53,974 nt of DNA from an uncultured beta proteobacterium (GTDB taxonomy: Bacteria; Pseudomonadota; Gammaproteobacteria; Burkholderiales; Burkholderiaceae_B), in contig CAIUZV010000068.1 of NCBI GenBank assembly GCA_903903735.1, positions 1 to 53,974 on the forward strand, in the 5' to 3' direction. Below the pieces are notes generated by a model that was not told the origin of the DNA, made no database searches, and saw only the letters and a program-made list of their open reading frames with translations. This document shows, one piece after another, positions 1 to 9,439 of this stretch; the first letter of the stretch is position 1, and each line of letters begins with the position of its first letter. The translations under genes were made by a program, and so were the position numbers.

Positions 1-2460
1 CATCACCTTGGCCGTCTGTAAGTTGATTGCATACGATACGAATACTTGCGCGAGATCGCCCAGAAGGCCAGGACGATCGCTTGCGATCACATCTAAACGC
101 CAACTTTGACTGCGCTCATCTGGGTGCAGTTCGACAATTGGTGGGAAGGGAAAGGCTTTGGAGAGACGAGAGCCGCGTGCTCCAAAAGCGTTAGAGGCGT
201 GCGTCGAGTCCTGAGGTGTATCCAGATGCTGCGTCAGTTCGTGTTCGATGAGTGCGGCGATCGTGCGTAGATCCTCGTTTGTTTCGCTTGGCAAGACGAC
301 GAAGCTGTCCAGCGCATAGCCATCGCGCGTGGTGTGGATCCGTGCGTCTTGAATGCTAATCAAGCGCTGAGCAAAATAGCTGCAAATGCGAGCAAACAGG
401 TCGGCGACATCCTTTGTGTAGACCAGAACCTGAATTCCCTCGGCACCGTCAGTCGGACGGGCTTTCACAATAGTTTGGGTCGTCTTGATTCGGTGATAAA
501 GGTGGCGGGTATGCCAAGCGATTTCGCTGGCCTCGTGTCTTAAAAAATACGCGACATCCAGTTGTCTCCAGAAAGCTTCTCGGGTCTCATCACGTAAACC
601 TGCGAGTCGCGTAAGTCCGGCTGCCTCCTCCATGCGTTGGCGCAGCACTGAGTTTGCGTCGTCGATCGTGCCACTGAAGGTGGCGCGGGTCTGGTTGTAC
701 AGATCTTCGAGCAGCTTTCCCTTCCAGGCATTCCATACTTTTGGACTGGTGCCACGGATGTCTGCAACAGTCAGCAGATACAGTGCAGTTAACTGCCTAG
801 GGGTTTCGACGATCGCAGCAAATTCTTTGATGACATCCGGGTCTGATAAGTCTTTCTTTTGCGCGACTTGGGACATGAGCAGGTGGTGCCGAACCAAAAA
901 TACGACTAGGCGAGTGTCCTCCTTGGATAAATCATGGTCGCGCGCGAAGCGCTTGGCCTCGTCGGCCCCCAAGGTGGAGTGATCGCCGCCTCGTCCTTTT
1001 GCAATGTCGTGAAACAACGCCGCTACATAAAGCAACCAGTGGCGATCAAAGCTCGCTGTCAGTCGACTGGCAAGCGGATACTCTTGTGCGTGTTCTGGCA
1101 TTGTGAAGCGACGCAGGTTGCGCAACACCGCCAGGGTGTGCTGATCGACCGTATAGACATGAAACAGATCGTGTTGCATTTGACCGACCACAAGCCGAAA
1201 CACGGGCAGGTATCGGGGCAGGATGTTTAACATCGTCATACGCCGCATGGCATGCACAATGCCGTGCGGTTGTTGCAGTATCTGTAAAAACAATGCGCGA
1301 TTCGTTTTTGATCGGCGAAACGCTGCATCAATACGATGGCGAGCATGCCATATGGCACGGAGTGCTTTGCCCGAGAGTTCGGTTAAGTCCGGGTGCTGTT
1401 GCATCACCAAGAAGACGCCTAAGAGCTGCTCGGGATGCTGTTCGAATACGTCGTCATCAATAATGTCTAAGCGGTTGCGGTGCGCGACATAGAAGTTATT
1501 GATCGGTTTAACTTCATCCTTATACTGAGGAAAAAGATTTTCTTCGATGTTTTGAACGAGTAGCGTGTTGAGTTGTGTGACTAGGCGAGCGGCCCAATAG
1601 TATCGTTGCATCAACATTTCACTCGCGCGTCGTGTCGTGGTGGCCTCGATGCCGTAGGCCTGCGCCAGACCATGTTGCAAGTCAAACAACAGACGATCTT
1701 CACGACGTTTGGCAAGCAGGTGTACTTCAATGCGGACACGTTTGAACGCTTGTTCGGCACGTCTTAAGTCACGGGCTTCTGCTGTGGTGAGCAAGCCCGC
1801 CCGTGCGATCTGTTGCCAGCTGGTGCCAAACCCTGCTGCGCGAGCCATCCACATAATGACTTGTAGATCCCGTAGCCCCCCTGGCGATTCTTTACAGTTT
1901 GGCTCTAGCGAGTAGGGGGTGTCTTGGTATCGCGCGTGGCGTTGTTGCATCTCGGCACGCTTGCCGTGAAAAAATACGCGCGGATCTAGATGCTCGGTCA
2001 TGCGCTGGTGCAGCGCCTGCGTTAACTTACGGCTGCCGGCAATCCATCGCGTTTCAAGGAGAGATGTTTCGACTGTGATGTCGCCACGAGCTTCAGTTAC
2101 GCATTGCTCGATCGTGCGTACGCTACAGCCTGGTTCGAGACCAATATCCCACATGGCTGCGACCAACGCGCTGAGCGTGCCTTCATCGCTCTCGCTGGGC
2201 TCCTGAGGGAGCAAAATCAGCAAATCGACATCTGAGAATGGATAAAGCTCGCCACGACCATACCCCCCGACGGCAGCAAGCGCTGCCCCTTTCGGGAGGG
2301 GTAGATGCGCGAGCAAGTCGCGTAAGGCTTGATCGGCGCATTGTCGGAGTGCTGCGAGCAACTTATCGGCTTGTGGCTTGGCCCGATAAGCTTCGATCGC
2401 AGACAGTCGCATAGCCTGAGCTTTACTGCGAATACTGGCGAGCGTTGTGGAGTCTGTCAT
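1..2460 (-). CDS. glnD: Bifunctional uridylyltransferase/uridylyl-removing enzyme GlnD, 3' end cut by window
   Basis: GlnD adds UMP to, and removes it from, the PII signalling proteins in response to glutamine, and so controls nitrogen assimilation in the cytosol. The frame is open from the ATG at 2458-2460 to the window edge, giving 820 residues; about 40 C-terminal residues of a usual 860 are missing. Visible are the nucleotidyltransferase motif GGYGRGELYPFSDVDLL (about residues 65-81, Asp77 and Asp79), the HD phosphohydrolase motif LFHDIAKG near 485, an ACT domain from about 670, and the start of a second ACT domain near 785, ending in LQTAKVM at the edge. It follows map by 34 bp on the same strand, so the two are probably co-transcribed. 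Confidence 0.96.
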   Translation of the reverse strand, partial: MTDSTTLASIRSKAQAMRLSAIEAYRAKPQADKLLAALRQCADQALRDLLAHLPLPKGAALAAVGGYGRGELYPFSDVDLLILLPQEPSESDEGTLSALVAAMWDIGLEPGCSVRTIEQCVTEARGDITVETSLLETRWIAGSRKLTQALHQRMTEHLDPRVFFHGKRAEMQQRHARYQDTPYSLEPNCKESPGGLRDLQVIMWMARAAGFGTSWQQIARAGLLTTAEARDLRRAEQAFKRVRIEVHLLAKRREDRLLFDLQHGLAQAYGIEATTTRRASEMLMQRYYWAARLVTQLNTLLVQNIEENLFPQYKDEVKPINNFYVAHRNRLDIIDDDVFEQHPEQLLGVFLVMQQHPDLTELSGKALRAIWHARHRIDAAFRRSKTNRALFLQILQQPHGIVHAMRRMTMLNILPRYLPVFRLVVGQMQHDLFHVYTVDQHTLAVLRNLRRFTMPEHAQEYPLASRLTASFDRHWLLYVAALFHDIAKGRGGDHSTLGADEAKRFARDHDLSKEDTRLVVFLVRHHLLMSQVAQKKDLSDPDVIKEFAAIVETPRQLTALYLLTVADIRGTSPKVWNAWKGKLLEDLYNQTRATFSGTIDDANSVLRQRMEEAAGLTRLAGLRDETREAFWRQLDVAYFLRHEASEIAWHTRHLYHRIKTTQTIVKARPTDGAEGIQVLVYTKDVADLFARICSYFAQRLISIQDARIHTTRDGYALDSFVVLPSETNEDLRTIAALIEHELTQHLDTPQDSTHASNAFGARGSRLSKAFPFPPIVELHPDERSQSWRLDVIASDRPGLLGDLAQVFVSYAINLQTAKVM

Positions 2461-2494
2461 CGTATCGGTTCGGGCGATGCGTGTTGTGTGCGAG

Positions 2495-3295
2495 CTAGGA
2501 TGTCATAAATGCGGGGGGTGCGGGCATGTCAGCAGAGATCGTCATGACTTCGAAGCCAGTGTCGGTTACGAGCACAGTGTGTTCCCATTGCGCGGACAGA
2601 CTGTGGTCTCGTGTGACGACGGTCCAACCATCAGAAAGTTGACGTATTTCACGGCGCCCAGCGTTGATCATCGGTTCAATTGTAAAAATCAATCCAGGCT
2701 CAAGTCGTTGCCCCGTGCCTGCTTTGCCGTAATGCAAGATTTGAGGATCCTGGTGAAACACTTTACCAATCCCATGGCCACAAAATTCGCGCACGACAGA
2801 AAAGCCGCTCTGCTCGGCATGACGCTGGATTGCCTGACCAATGTCGCCCAGCGTATTGCCAGGCTTGACTTGAGCAATTCCTAACCACATGCAGTCAAAC
2901 GTCACCTCGGTCAGGCGTTTGGCGAGGATCGAAGGCTCGCCCACGTAGTACATACGACTCGTGTCGCCAAACCAGTCATCTTTGATGATCGTGACATCAA
3001 TATTCAGGACATCGCCGTTTTTGAGTACCTTGTCTCCGGGAATGCCGTGACAGACCTGGTGGTTGACGGAGGTGCAAATCGCGCCAGGGAAGGGGGGATA
3101 ACCGGGCGGGGCGTAGCCAACCGTGGCAGATTTGACGTTGAGTACGTTTGTCAGGAAGTCCAGACACAGCTTGTCGAGTTCTCCGGTGGTCACCCCCGGT
3201 TTAACGTGCGGCGCTATGAAATCGAGCACTTTGGCGGCATCCTTACAGGCGGCGCGCATACGGTCTAAATCGGCAGAATTGGTGACTAAACCCAT
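2495..3295 (-). CDS. map: Methionine aminopeptidase, type I
   Basis: Removes the initiator methionine from nascent proteins in the cytosol. The 266-residue protein carries the five metal ligands of the family in order: two Asp in NIDVTIIKDDWFGDTSRMY, His in FCGHGIG, Glu in FTIEPMI and Glu in QWEHTVLVT. Length is normal for a type Ia enzyme without an N-terminal extension. It is divergent from rpsB, a frequent arrangement in proteobacteria, and is followed by glnD. A TATAAT hexamer on the minus strand lies about 35 bases before the ATG. Identification is secure. Confidence 0.97.
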   Translation of the reverse strand: MGLVTNSADLDRMRAACKDAAKVLDFIAPHVKPGVTTGELDKLCLDFLTNVLNVKSATVGYAPPGYPPFPGAICTSVNHQVCHGIPGDKVLKNGDVLNIDVTIIKDDWFGDTSRMYYVGEPSILAKRLTEVTFDCMWLGIAQVKPGNTLGDIGQAIQRHAEQSGFSVVREFCGHGIGKVFHQDPQILHYGKAGTGQRLEPGLIFTIEPMINAGRREIRQLSDGWTVVTRDHSLSAQWEHTVLVTDTGFEVMTISADMPAPPAFMTS

Positions 3296-3329
3296 GTTGA
3301 CTTGAGTTGGGAGGGTGAAAGATAGTAGA

Positions 3330-3335
3330 ATTATA
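3330..3335 (-). promoter_or_regulatory. Candidate -10 hexamer for map-glnD
   Basis: The minus strand reads TATAAT, a perfect -10 match, about 35 bases before the map start. No good -35 lies at 16-18 bases: the candidate hexamers fall in the 3340-3360 hairpin and match poorly. The assignment rests on the hexamer and its position only. Confidence 0.35.
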
Positions 3336-3339
3336 GGCT

Positions 3340-3360
3340 TACCGTGTTTTTTTCACGGTA
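3340..3360. promoter_or_regulatory. Perfect inverted repeat in the map/rpsB divergent region
   Basis: TACCGTG, seven T, CACGGTA forms a 7-bp perfect stem with a 7-base loop. It sits between the candidate map -10 and the rpsB leader. There is no terminator-like T run after the stem. It could be a protein-binding site or a leader hairpin; its role is unknown. Confidence 0.4.
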
Positions 3361-3370
3361 AAAATAAATC

Positions 3371-3398
3371 GCAATGTTGCAAACTGCAATGTTGTAAA
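3371..3398 (+). repeat. Two-copy 15-bp-period direct repeat upstream of rpsB
   Basis: GCAATGTTGCAAA (3371-3383) recurs as GCAATGTTGTAAA (3386-3398), with one mismatch in 13. The pair is flanked on both sides by TAAATCGC. It lies about 100 bases before the rpsB start, where a promoter is expected, so it may be a duplicated regulator site or a simple slippage duplication. Confidence 0.6.
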
Positions 3399-3493
3399 TC
3401 GCGTGATGCGCCGCCAGGGTGCCAGCAAAACTGCCTGTTAGGCGAGATGTTGGTGCAGGCGTACCACTAGACCTAACCCTCGGAGCTCTTACT

Positions 3494-4240
3494 ATGTCTT
3501 TAATGCGTGAAATGTTGGAAGCGGGCGTGCACTTTGGTCACCAGACCCGTTATTGGAACCCCAAGATGGCCCCTTTTATTTTCGGCCATCGCAACAAAAT
3601 TCATATTATCAACTTGGAAAAAACAGTCGCGAATTATTTAGATGCGACCAAGTTTTTGCGCCAGGTTGCTGCCAAAGGCGGTAACGTTTTGTTTGTGGGC
3701 ACCAAACGTGCTGCCCGTGAACTCGTCGCCTCCGAAGCGCAACGCGCTGGTATGCCCTTTGTCGACAGCCGTTGGCTCGGTGGCATGCTCACGAACTTCA
3801 AAACAGTCAAAAGCTCAATCAAACGCCTGAAAGATATGGAAGTCATGATCGCCGAAGGCGGTACTGAGCGTATGACCAAAAAAGAAGGTCTGATGTTCCA
3901 GCGTGAACTCGATAAGCTAAACAAGTCGATCGGCGGCATTAAGGATATGAACGGCCTGCCCAGCGCGATTTTCATGATTGACGTGGGTTACCACAAAATT
4001 GCGGTGGCAGAAGCCATTGCCTTAGGTATTCCTGTGGTCGCGGTCGTGGACACCAACCATTCGCCAGACGGTATTGATTACATCATTCCCGGCAACGACG
4101 ACTCTGCGAAAGCCATTGCCCTTTATGCCAAGGGCGTTGCTGACGCTGTGCTGGCCGGCCGTGCTGACAATGTAAGCGGCTTGGTTGAAGAGATCGCACA
4201 GGGCGAAGAGTTCATCGAAGTCGATCAGGCGAAAGCCTAA
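3494..4240 (+). CDS. rpsB: 30S ribosomal protein S2
   Basis: Component of the small ribosomal subunit. The reading frame is open further upstream, but the family N-terminus [19 protein letters not shown] begins at the ATG at 3494, with GGAG at 3482-3485 eight bases before it; this start gives 248 residues, the usual size. Family hallmarks [33 protein letters not shown] and the [13 protein letters not shown] segment are all present. It opens the rpsB-tsf-pyrH-frr run and is separated from tsf by a 98-base spacer rich in hairpins. Confidence 0.98.
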   Translation: MSLMREMLEAGVHFGHQTRYWNPKMAPFIFGHRNKIHIINLEKTVANYLDATKFLRQVAAKGGNVLFVGTKRAARELVASEAQRAGMPFVDSRWLGGMLTNFKTVKSSIKRLKDMEVMIAEGGTERMTKKEGLMFQRELDKLNKSIGGIKDMNGLPSAIFMIDVGYHKIAVAEAIALGIPVVAVVDTNHSPDGIDYIIPGNDDSAKAIALYAKGVADAVLAGRADNVSGLVEEIAQGEEFIEVDQAKA

Positions 4241-4246
4241 TTAGTC

Positions 4247-4263
4247 ACCGCGCTCTGCGCGGT
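4247..4263 (+). promoter_or_regulatory. Hairpin directly after rpsB
   Basis: ACCGCGC-TCT-GCGCGGT is a perfect 7-bp stem with a 3-base loop, starting six bases after the rpsB stop. No T run follows, so it is not a standard intrinsic terminator. It may protect the rpsB 3' end or tune read-through into tsf. Confidence 0.5.
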
Positions 4264-4288
4264 TAGAGGTCGCCTGCCTACCTTGCCT

Positions 4289-4319
4289 GACCCCGAGCCG
4301 ATATGTGTTGGGGTCGGCT
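4289..4319 (+). promoter_or_regulatory. Two mutually exclusive hairpins before tsf
   Basis: GACCCC (4289-4294) pairs with GGGGTC (4310-4315), and AGCCGA (4296-4301) pairs with TCGGCT (4314-4319). The two downstream arms share bases 4314-4315, so both stems cannot be complete at once. They end 19 bases before the tsf ATG. There is no T run; a regulatory switch is possible but unproven. Confidence 0.45.
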
Positions 4320-4338
4320 TACTTAATCTGGAGTAATT

Positions 4339-5217
4339 ATGGCTGATATCACTGCAGCAATGGTTAAAGAACTGCGCGAGAAAACTGACGCGCCTATGAT
4401 GGAATGTAAGAAAGCCTTGACCGAAGCCGAAGGCGACATGGCGCGCGCTGAAGAAATCTTGCGCGTCAAACTCGGCAGCAAAGCGAGTAAAGCCGCCGGT
4501 CGCGTGACGGCCGAAGGCTTGATTGGCCTATACATCTCGCCAGACGCCAAGCAAGGCGCTGTGGTTGAAGTCAATTGCGAGACAGACTTTGTCGCAAAAA
4601 ACGATGATTTCGTTGCATTTGTTGCCAATATCGCGAAACTTGTCGCATCCTCCTCAATATCTGATGTGAGTGCGTTATCGGCTGCAGCCTTTGGCGAGGG
4701 CACGGTTGACTCCGTGCGCACAGCGCTTGTCGGAAAAATTGGTGAAAACATCTCGATCCGTCGCTTTCAACGCTACAACACGGCCAATAAACTCGCCAGC
4801 TACGTTCACAGCGGCAGAATTGGTGTGTTAGTAGACTTTGCTGGACCGGATGAAGTAGGCAAAGATTTGGCGATGCACATTGCGGCAACCAAGCCACGTG
4901 CGGTCGATGAGACAGGTGTCTCTGAGGCGGACAAGGAAGCCGAGCGTTCGGTTGCTCGCCAAAAGGCGGCCGAATCGGGCAAGCCTGCTGAAATCGTCGA
5001 GAAAATGGTCGAGGGTTCGGTCCAGAAGTTTCTCAAAGAGGTGGCCTTGCTCTCCCAACCCTTCGTAAAAAATGACAAACAGTCTGTCGCGCAGATGCTG
5101 AAAGAGAAAAATGCATCGATTGCAGGATTCTCATTGTTTGTGGTGGGTGAAGGGATTGAGAAGAAAACCAGCGATTTTGCAGCGGAAGTCGCTGCCGCTG
5201 CGGCCGGAAACGCGTAA
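4339..5217 (+). CDS. tsf: Elongation factor Ts
   Basis: Guanine-nucleotide exchange factor for EF-Tu. The 292-residue product begins with the family UBA-like region [20 protein letters not shown] and MECKKAL, followed by the exchange-domain motif [16 protein letters not shown]. The C-terminal subdomain repeats are complete. GGAG precedes the ATG at a good distance. It is the second gene of the rpsB run and is followed by an intrinsic terminator, so pyrH may need partial read-through or its own promoter. Confidence 0.98.
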   Translation: MADITAAMVKELREKTDAPMMECKKALTEAEGDMARAEEILRVKLGSKASKAAGRVTAEGLIGLYISPDAKQGAVVEVNCETDFVAKNDDFVAFVANIAKLVASSSISDVSALSAAAFGEGTVDSVRTALVGKIGENISIRRFQRYNTANKLASYVHSGRIGVLVDFAGPDEVGKDLAMHIAATKPRAVDETGVSEADKEAERSVARQKAAESGKPAEIVEKMVEGSVQKFLKEVALLSQPFVKNDKQSVAQMLKEKNASIAGFSLFVVGEGIEKKTSDFAAEVAAAAAGNA

Positions 5218-5229
5218 TTTTGTACTTGA

Positions 5230-5266
5230 AGCCGGGCGGTGCAGCAATGCCCGTCCGGCTTTCGTT
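5230..5266 (+). terminator. Intrinsic terminator after tsf
   Basis: AGCCGGGCGG (5230-5239) pairs with CCGTCCGGCT (5251-5260), with one G-U pair and a loop of about 10 bases. TTTCGTTT follows. It lies 13 bases after the tsf stop and fits a rho-independent terminator, perhaps leaky since pyrH follows on the same strand. Confidence 0.75.
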
Positions 5267-5283
5267 TACACTTTTGTTCGTGA

Positions 5284-6024
<741 letters not shown>

Positions 6025-6035
6025 AAGGAAAGATG

Positions 6036-6596
6036 ATGAGCGCAGCTGAAATACAAAAATCTGCCGAAACCCGGATGGGTAAGTCACTTGAGACGCTGAA
6101 AAGCAATCTTGCGAAGATTCGAACAGGACGTGCGCATACAGGGATTCTGGATCACGTCCAGGTTGAGTACTACGGCTCTCCCGTGCCGATTTCACAGGTT
6201 GCAAACGTTACGCTGCTTGATGCACGTACGATTAATGTCCAGGTTTGGGAAAAGAACCTTGGTGCGACGGTTGAAAAGGCGATCCGTGATTCCGACCTAG
6301 GGTTAAATCCTATCGGGATGGGTGAGAGCATCCGTGTGCCGATGCCTGCGCTGACCGAAGAGCGCAGACGCGATCTCAATAAAGTCGTCAAATCTGAGGG
6401 TGAGGACGCTAAGATCGCTGTGCGCAACTTACGTCGGGACGCCAACGATAGCTTCAAGAAGCTTGTAAAAGATAAGGTCATTTCTGAGGATGAAGAGCGC
6501 CGTGCGCAAGATATCGTCCAGAAGTTGACAGACCGTTGCGTCACGGAAATCGACAAGTTGGTCATGCAAAAAGAAGCCGAGATCATGACGGTTTAA
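6036..6596 (+). CDS. frr: Ribosome recycling factor
   Basis: Splits post-termination ribosomes together with EF-G. Two ATG codons stand in tandem at 6033 and 6036. AAGGAA at 6025-6030 leaves only two bases to the first but five to the second, so 6036 is preferred (186 residues). Family features include [18 protein letters not shown] near the N-terminus, the hinge region, and the C-terminal helix with DVVQ-like [10 protein letters not shown]. It starts 11 bases after pyrH stops and is probably co-transcribed. Confidence 0.96.
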   Translation: MSAAEIQKSAETRMGKSLETLKSNLAKIRTGRAHTGILDHVQVEYYGSPVPISQVANVTLLDARTINVQVWEKNLGATVEKAIRDSDLGLNPIGMGESIRVPMPALTEERRRDLNKVVKSEGEDAKIAVRNLRRDANDSFKKLVKDKVISEDEERRAQDIVQKLTDRCVTEIDKLVMQKEAEIMTV

Positions 6597-6608
6597 ACCG
6601 TCTTACTT

Positions 6609-7373
6609 ATGGCGATCAGCTCAACCAAAGACGTTCCGAACACTTCGGCGACCCCGGAGCACGTGGCTATCATTATGGATGGCAACGGGCGTTGGGCATC
6701 GCAACGCTTTCTCCCCCGGACGGCTGGCCATGCAAAAGGTGTCCAATCGGTGCGTCGCGCCGTCGAGACTTGCGGCAATGCGGGCGTTCGCTACTTAACT
6801 CTGTTCGCGTTTAGTTCAGAGAACTGGCGGCGACCTGCCGATGAAGTCTCCCTATTAATGCGTTTGTTCGTGCAGGCTCTTGAGCGAGAGGTTTCCCGGC
6901 TGCAAGAGCAGGGTGTGCGACTGCGTGTAGTCGGTGATCTCAGTCCCTTTGAGCCTAAGTTGCAAGAGCTCATTCTGCAGGCTCAGGAAAGTACCGCTCA
7001 AAATGATGCATTACACCTAACGATCGCAGCAAACTATGGCGGTCGCTGGGATATCTTGCAGGCTACGCGACGTATGTTGGCTGCGCATCCAGAGTTGGCT
7101 GCTCACCCCGATCAACTCGATGAGCAACTTCTTTCTAATTACCTCTCGATGGCGTGGGCACCTGAGCCTGACTTGTTTATCCGCACCGGTGGAGAGCAGC
7201 GGATTTCAAACTTTTTGATATGGCAGTTGGCGTATACCGAGTTGTTTTTTACCGATTGCTACTGGCCGGATTTTGGCGAAGCGGAATTGCGACAGGCGTT
7301 TGATTGGTACAGCACCCGCGAAAGGCGCTTTGGTCGTACTAGTGCGCAGGTGTACGGATCGGCGAAGACCTAG
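6609..7373 (+). CDS. uppS: Undecaprenyl diphosphate synthase (cis-prenyltransferase)
   Basis: Condenses isopentenyl diphosphate with farnesyl diphosphate to make the C55 carrier lipid for peptidoglycan and other surface glycans. The 254-residue protein has [10 protein letters not shown] with the catalytic Asp, the HAKG region, [11 protein letters not shown], and the C-terminal [15 protein letters not shown] and [11 protein letters not shown] segments that bind diphosphate. It follows frr by 12 bases and precedes cdsA by three, so it is inside an operon. No strong ribosome binding site is visible, suggesting coupling to frr translation. Confidence 0.97.
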   Translation: MAISSTKDVPNTSATPEHVAIIMDGNGRWASQRFLPRTAGHAKGVQSVRRAVETCGNAGVRYLTLFAFSSENWRRPADEVSLLMRLFVQALEREVSRLQEQGVRLRVVGDLSPFEPKLQELILQAQESTAQNDALHLTIAANYGGRWDILQATRRMLAAHPELAAHPDQLDEQLLSNYLSMAWAPEPDLFIRTGGEQRISNFLIWQLAYTELFFTDCYWPDFGEAELRQAFDWYSTRERRFGRTSAQVYGSAKT

Positions 7374-7376
7374 GCC

Positions 7377-8222
7377 ATGCTCGGACAACGCGTCATCACT
7401 GCTGTTGTGCTGCTGAGCTTGGTAGCGGCGTTGTTACAGATTCCATCTCCTTGGCCTTTCCTGATTTTTTTGTCGGTGACATGCGCCTTAGCTGCTTGGG
7501 AATGGAGTCGTTTGTTGTGGGGAAGAGGCACGAGGATTCCTCAGTTGATGAGCGTGATGCTGTTCGTCGTGACGATTGTGCAAGCGTGGCTATGGACACG
7601 TTTGGGCTCTGTGGATCAGCGCTGGTTGTTGTGGTCCACACTCATTAGTGTCTTTGCTTGGGTTGTGTTGGTTGGTGGTGCACTGTTGCGAGCCCAAACG
7701 CAAGTACGCCAGGGCGCCTTGCTCTGGAGCCTATTCGCTGTCACCACGCTCTTTGCGACGTGGGCATGTTTGGCTTGGCTCTTTTTACATCAGGGCGCTC
7801 AGTTCATTCTGACGATGCTGGCGGTGATCTGGATAGCAGATATCGTCGCGTATTTCGCCGGCCGTGCGTTTGGTCGTTACAAACTCGCGCCTCGCATTAG
7901 CCCAGGGAAGACCATTGAGGGCGCCTTAGCTGGCGTCATCGGGGTTGTAGCCTGGGTGATTGGAACGGCCTTGTATTTGCCAAAGAGTTTTGGCTTTGAG
8001 CTCGCGCAGCGTTGGGGTTTAGGGGTCGCTGCGCTGTTGGCGGTCCTGTTGGCTGTTTTTTCGATTTGTGGGGACTTGTTCGAGTCGCTTCTCAAGAGGC
8101 GTGCGTCGATGAAAGACTCGAGCGGTCTACTCCCGGGGCACGGTGGTGTGTACGATCGAATCGATGCGGTCGTCGCTGTGGTGCCGTTGGCGTATCTCTT
8201 GCTTGGGAATCTGCCGTGGTAG
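7377..8222 (+). CDS. cdsA: Phosphatidate cytidylyltransferase
   Basis: Inner-membrane enzyme making CDP-diacylglycerol from phosphatidate and CTP, the entry to phospholipid synthesis. The 281-residue protein is hydrophobic with about eight membrane segments. The C-terminal family signature runs [27 protein letters not shown] with the conserved Lys-Asp and the HGG...DRxD block. Its last seven bases overlap the preferred dxr start. Confidence 0.97.
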   Translation: MLGQRVITAVVLLSLVAALLQIPSPWPFLIFLSVTCALAAWEWSRLLWGRGTRIPQLMSVMLFVVTIVQAWLWTRLGSVDQRWLLWSTLISVFAWVVLVGGALLRAQTQVRQGALLWSLFAVTTLFATWACLAWLFLHQGAQFILTMLAVIWIADIVAYFAGRAFGRYKLAPRISPGKTIEGALAGVIGVVAWVIGTALYLPKSFGFELAQRWGLGVAALLAVLLAVFSICGDLFESLLKRRASMKDSSGLLPGHGGVYDRIDAVVAVVPLAYLLLGNLPW

Positions 8223-9418
8223 CGCGTGTAACGGTGCTGGGCTCGACCGGCTCAATCGGGCAGAGCACACTCGATGTGCTGGCTAGGCACCCCGATAAAT
8301 TTGCGGTCCATGCGTTGTCTGCTTACTCTCGGATAGAGTTGTTAGTTGCACAAGCCCGTGCGACCGCCGCACGGGTGGTCGTTGTGCCAACCGACGCGGC
8401 CGCGCAAGAGTTTCGTCGCTTATGGGGTGCGGGTGTATTGTCACCCGAGCTCAGAGTCGGAGCGAACGCCTTGGCTGAAACGGCGGGCGATGACCAGAGT
8501 CAAATCGTGATGGCTGCAATTGTTGGGGCTGCGGGATTACCTGCGGCTTTAGCCGCTGCGCAAGCAGGTAAACGCGTGCTGCTTGCAAATAAAGAGGCGC
8601 TCGTGGCTGCGGGTTCCTTGTTCATGGCGGCCGTTAAGGCAAACGGTGCTGAGTTGTTGCCCATTGACAGTGAGCACAACGCGATCTTTCAGTGCTTGCC
8701 CCATCATGGACGCGCGAGTGCGCCCACGCAGCCTGCGCCAGGCGTGCGCAGACTAATTTTGACGGCATCGGGAGGACCTTTTCGCTTAAGACGATGGGAG
8801 GACTTGCATGCAGTCACGCCTGAGGAAGCCTGCGCCCACCCCAACTGGAGCATGGGACGAAAAATCTCTGTTGATTCAGCGACGATGCTTAACAAAGGGC
8901 TCGAAGTGATCGAGGCGCATTGGCTATTTGCGATGCCTCCTGACCAAATTAGCGTTGTGATTCATCCGCAAAGCGTCGTGCATTCGATGGTGGAGTATAT
9001 CGACGGCTCGGTGGTGGCCCAGTTAGGACAGCCTGATATGCGCACGCCGATCGCTTACGGGCTCGGGTTTCCCGACCGATTAGCCTCGGGGGTTGGTCTG
9101 TTGGATCTTGCTGCGGCAGGTCGGCTTGATTTTTCTGAACCAGATCTAGGAGAATTGCCTTGTTTACGCTTGTCCTTCGAGGCTTTGCGCAGTGGGCAAG
9201 TTGCGTGCGTGGCCCTTAACGCAGCAAATGAGATCGCAGTAGAGGCGTTTTTGACCAACAAACTTTCCTACACTCGGATACCATCGGTCATCGAGGGCGT
9301 ACTCGAACAGATGCGCGCTGCGCAAGGTGCCACGATAAACGGTATCGATGATGTACTGAACCTCGATCTTGAGGCGAGACGTCGCGCGCAACAGATTGTA
9401 TTTTCGCATTCGCAGTGA
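8216..9418 (+). CDS. dxr: 1-deoxy-D-xylulose 5-phosphate reductoisomerase
   Basis: Second enzyme of the MEP isoprenoid pathway; converts DXP to MEP with NADPH. The frame stays open far upstream inside cdsA, but homology begins at [17 protein letters not shown], just after a GTG at 8216 that has GGGA about seven bases upstream. This start overlaps cdsA by 7 bp and gives 400 residues, the normal length. Other motifs are [12 protein letters not shown], the substrate-binding [21 protein letters not shown] and [23 protein letters not shown]. The MEP and cis-prenyl steps (dxr, uppS) thus sit in one operon. Confidence 0.96.
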   Translation: MVARVTVLGSTGSIGQSTLDVLARHPDKFAVHALSAYSRIELLVAQARATAARVVVVPTDAAAQEFRRLWGAGVLSPELRVGANALAETAGDDQSQIVMAAIVGAAGLPAALAAAQAGKRVLLANKEALVAAGSLFMAAVKANGAELLPIDSEHNAIFQCLPHHGRASAPTQPAPGVRRLILTASGGPFRLRRWEDLHAVTPEEACAHPNWSMGRKISVDSATMLNKGLEVIEAHWLFAMPPDQISVVIHPQSVVHSMVEYIDGSVVAQLGQPDMRTPIAYGLGFPDRLASGVGLLDLAAAGRLDFSEPDLGELPCLRLSFEALRSGQVACVALNAANEIAVEAFLTNKLSYTRIPSVIEGVLEQMRAAQGATINGIDDVLNLDLEARRRAQQIVFSHSQ

Positions 9419-9439
9419 TGCTTTTTACCGGTTGAATTC

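Noticed and set aside
3340-3360. Hairpin read as an intrinsic terminator
   Set aside because: The T run forms the loop rather than following the stem, and the hairpin lies in a divergent promoter region with no gene ending nearby.
8012-8215. Upstream extension of the dxr frame to an ATG inside cdsA
   Set aside because: The extra 68 residues have no Dxr likeness and lie wholly over cdsA coding sequence; the GTG at 8216 fits the family start.
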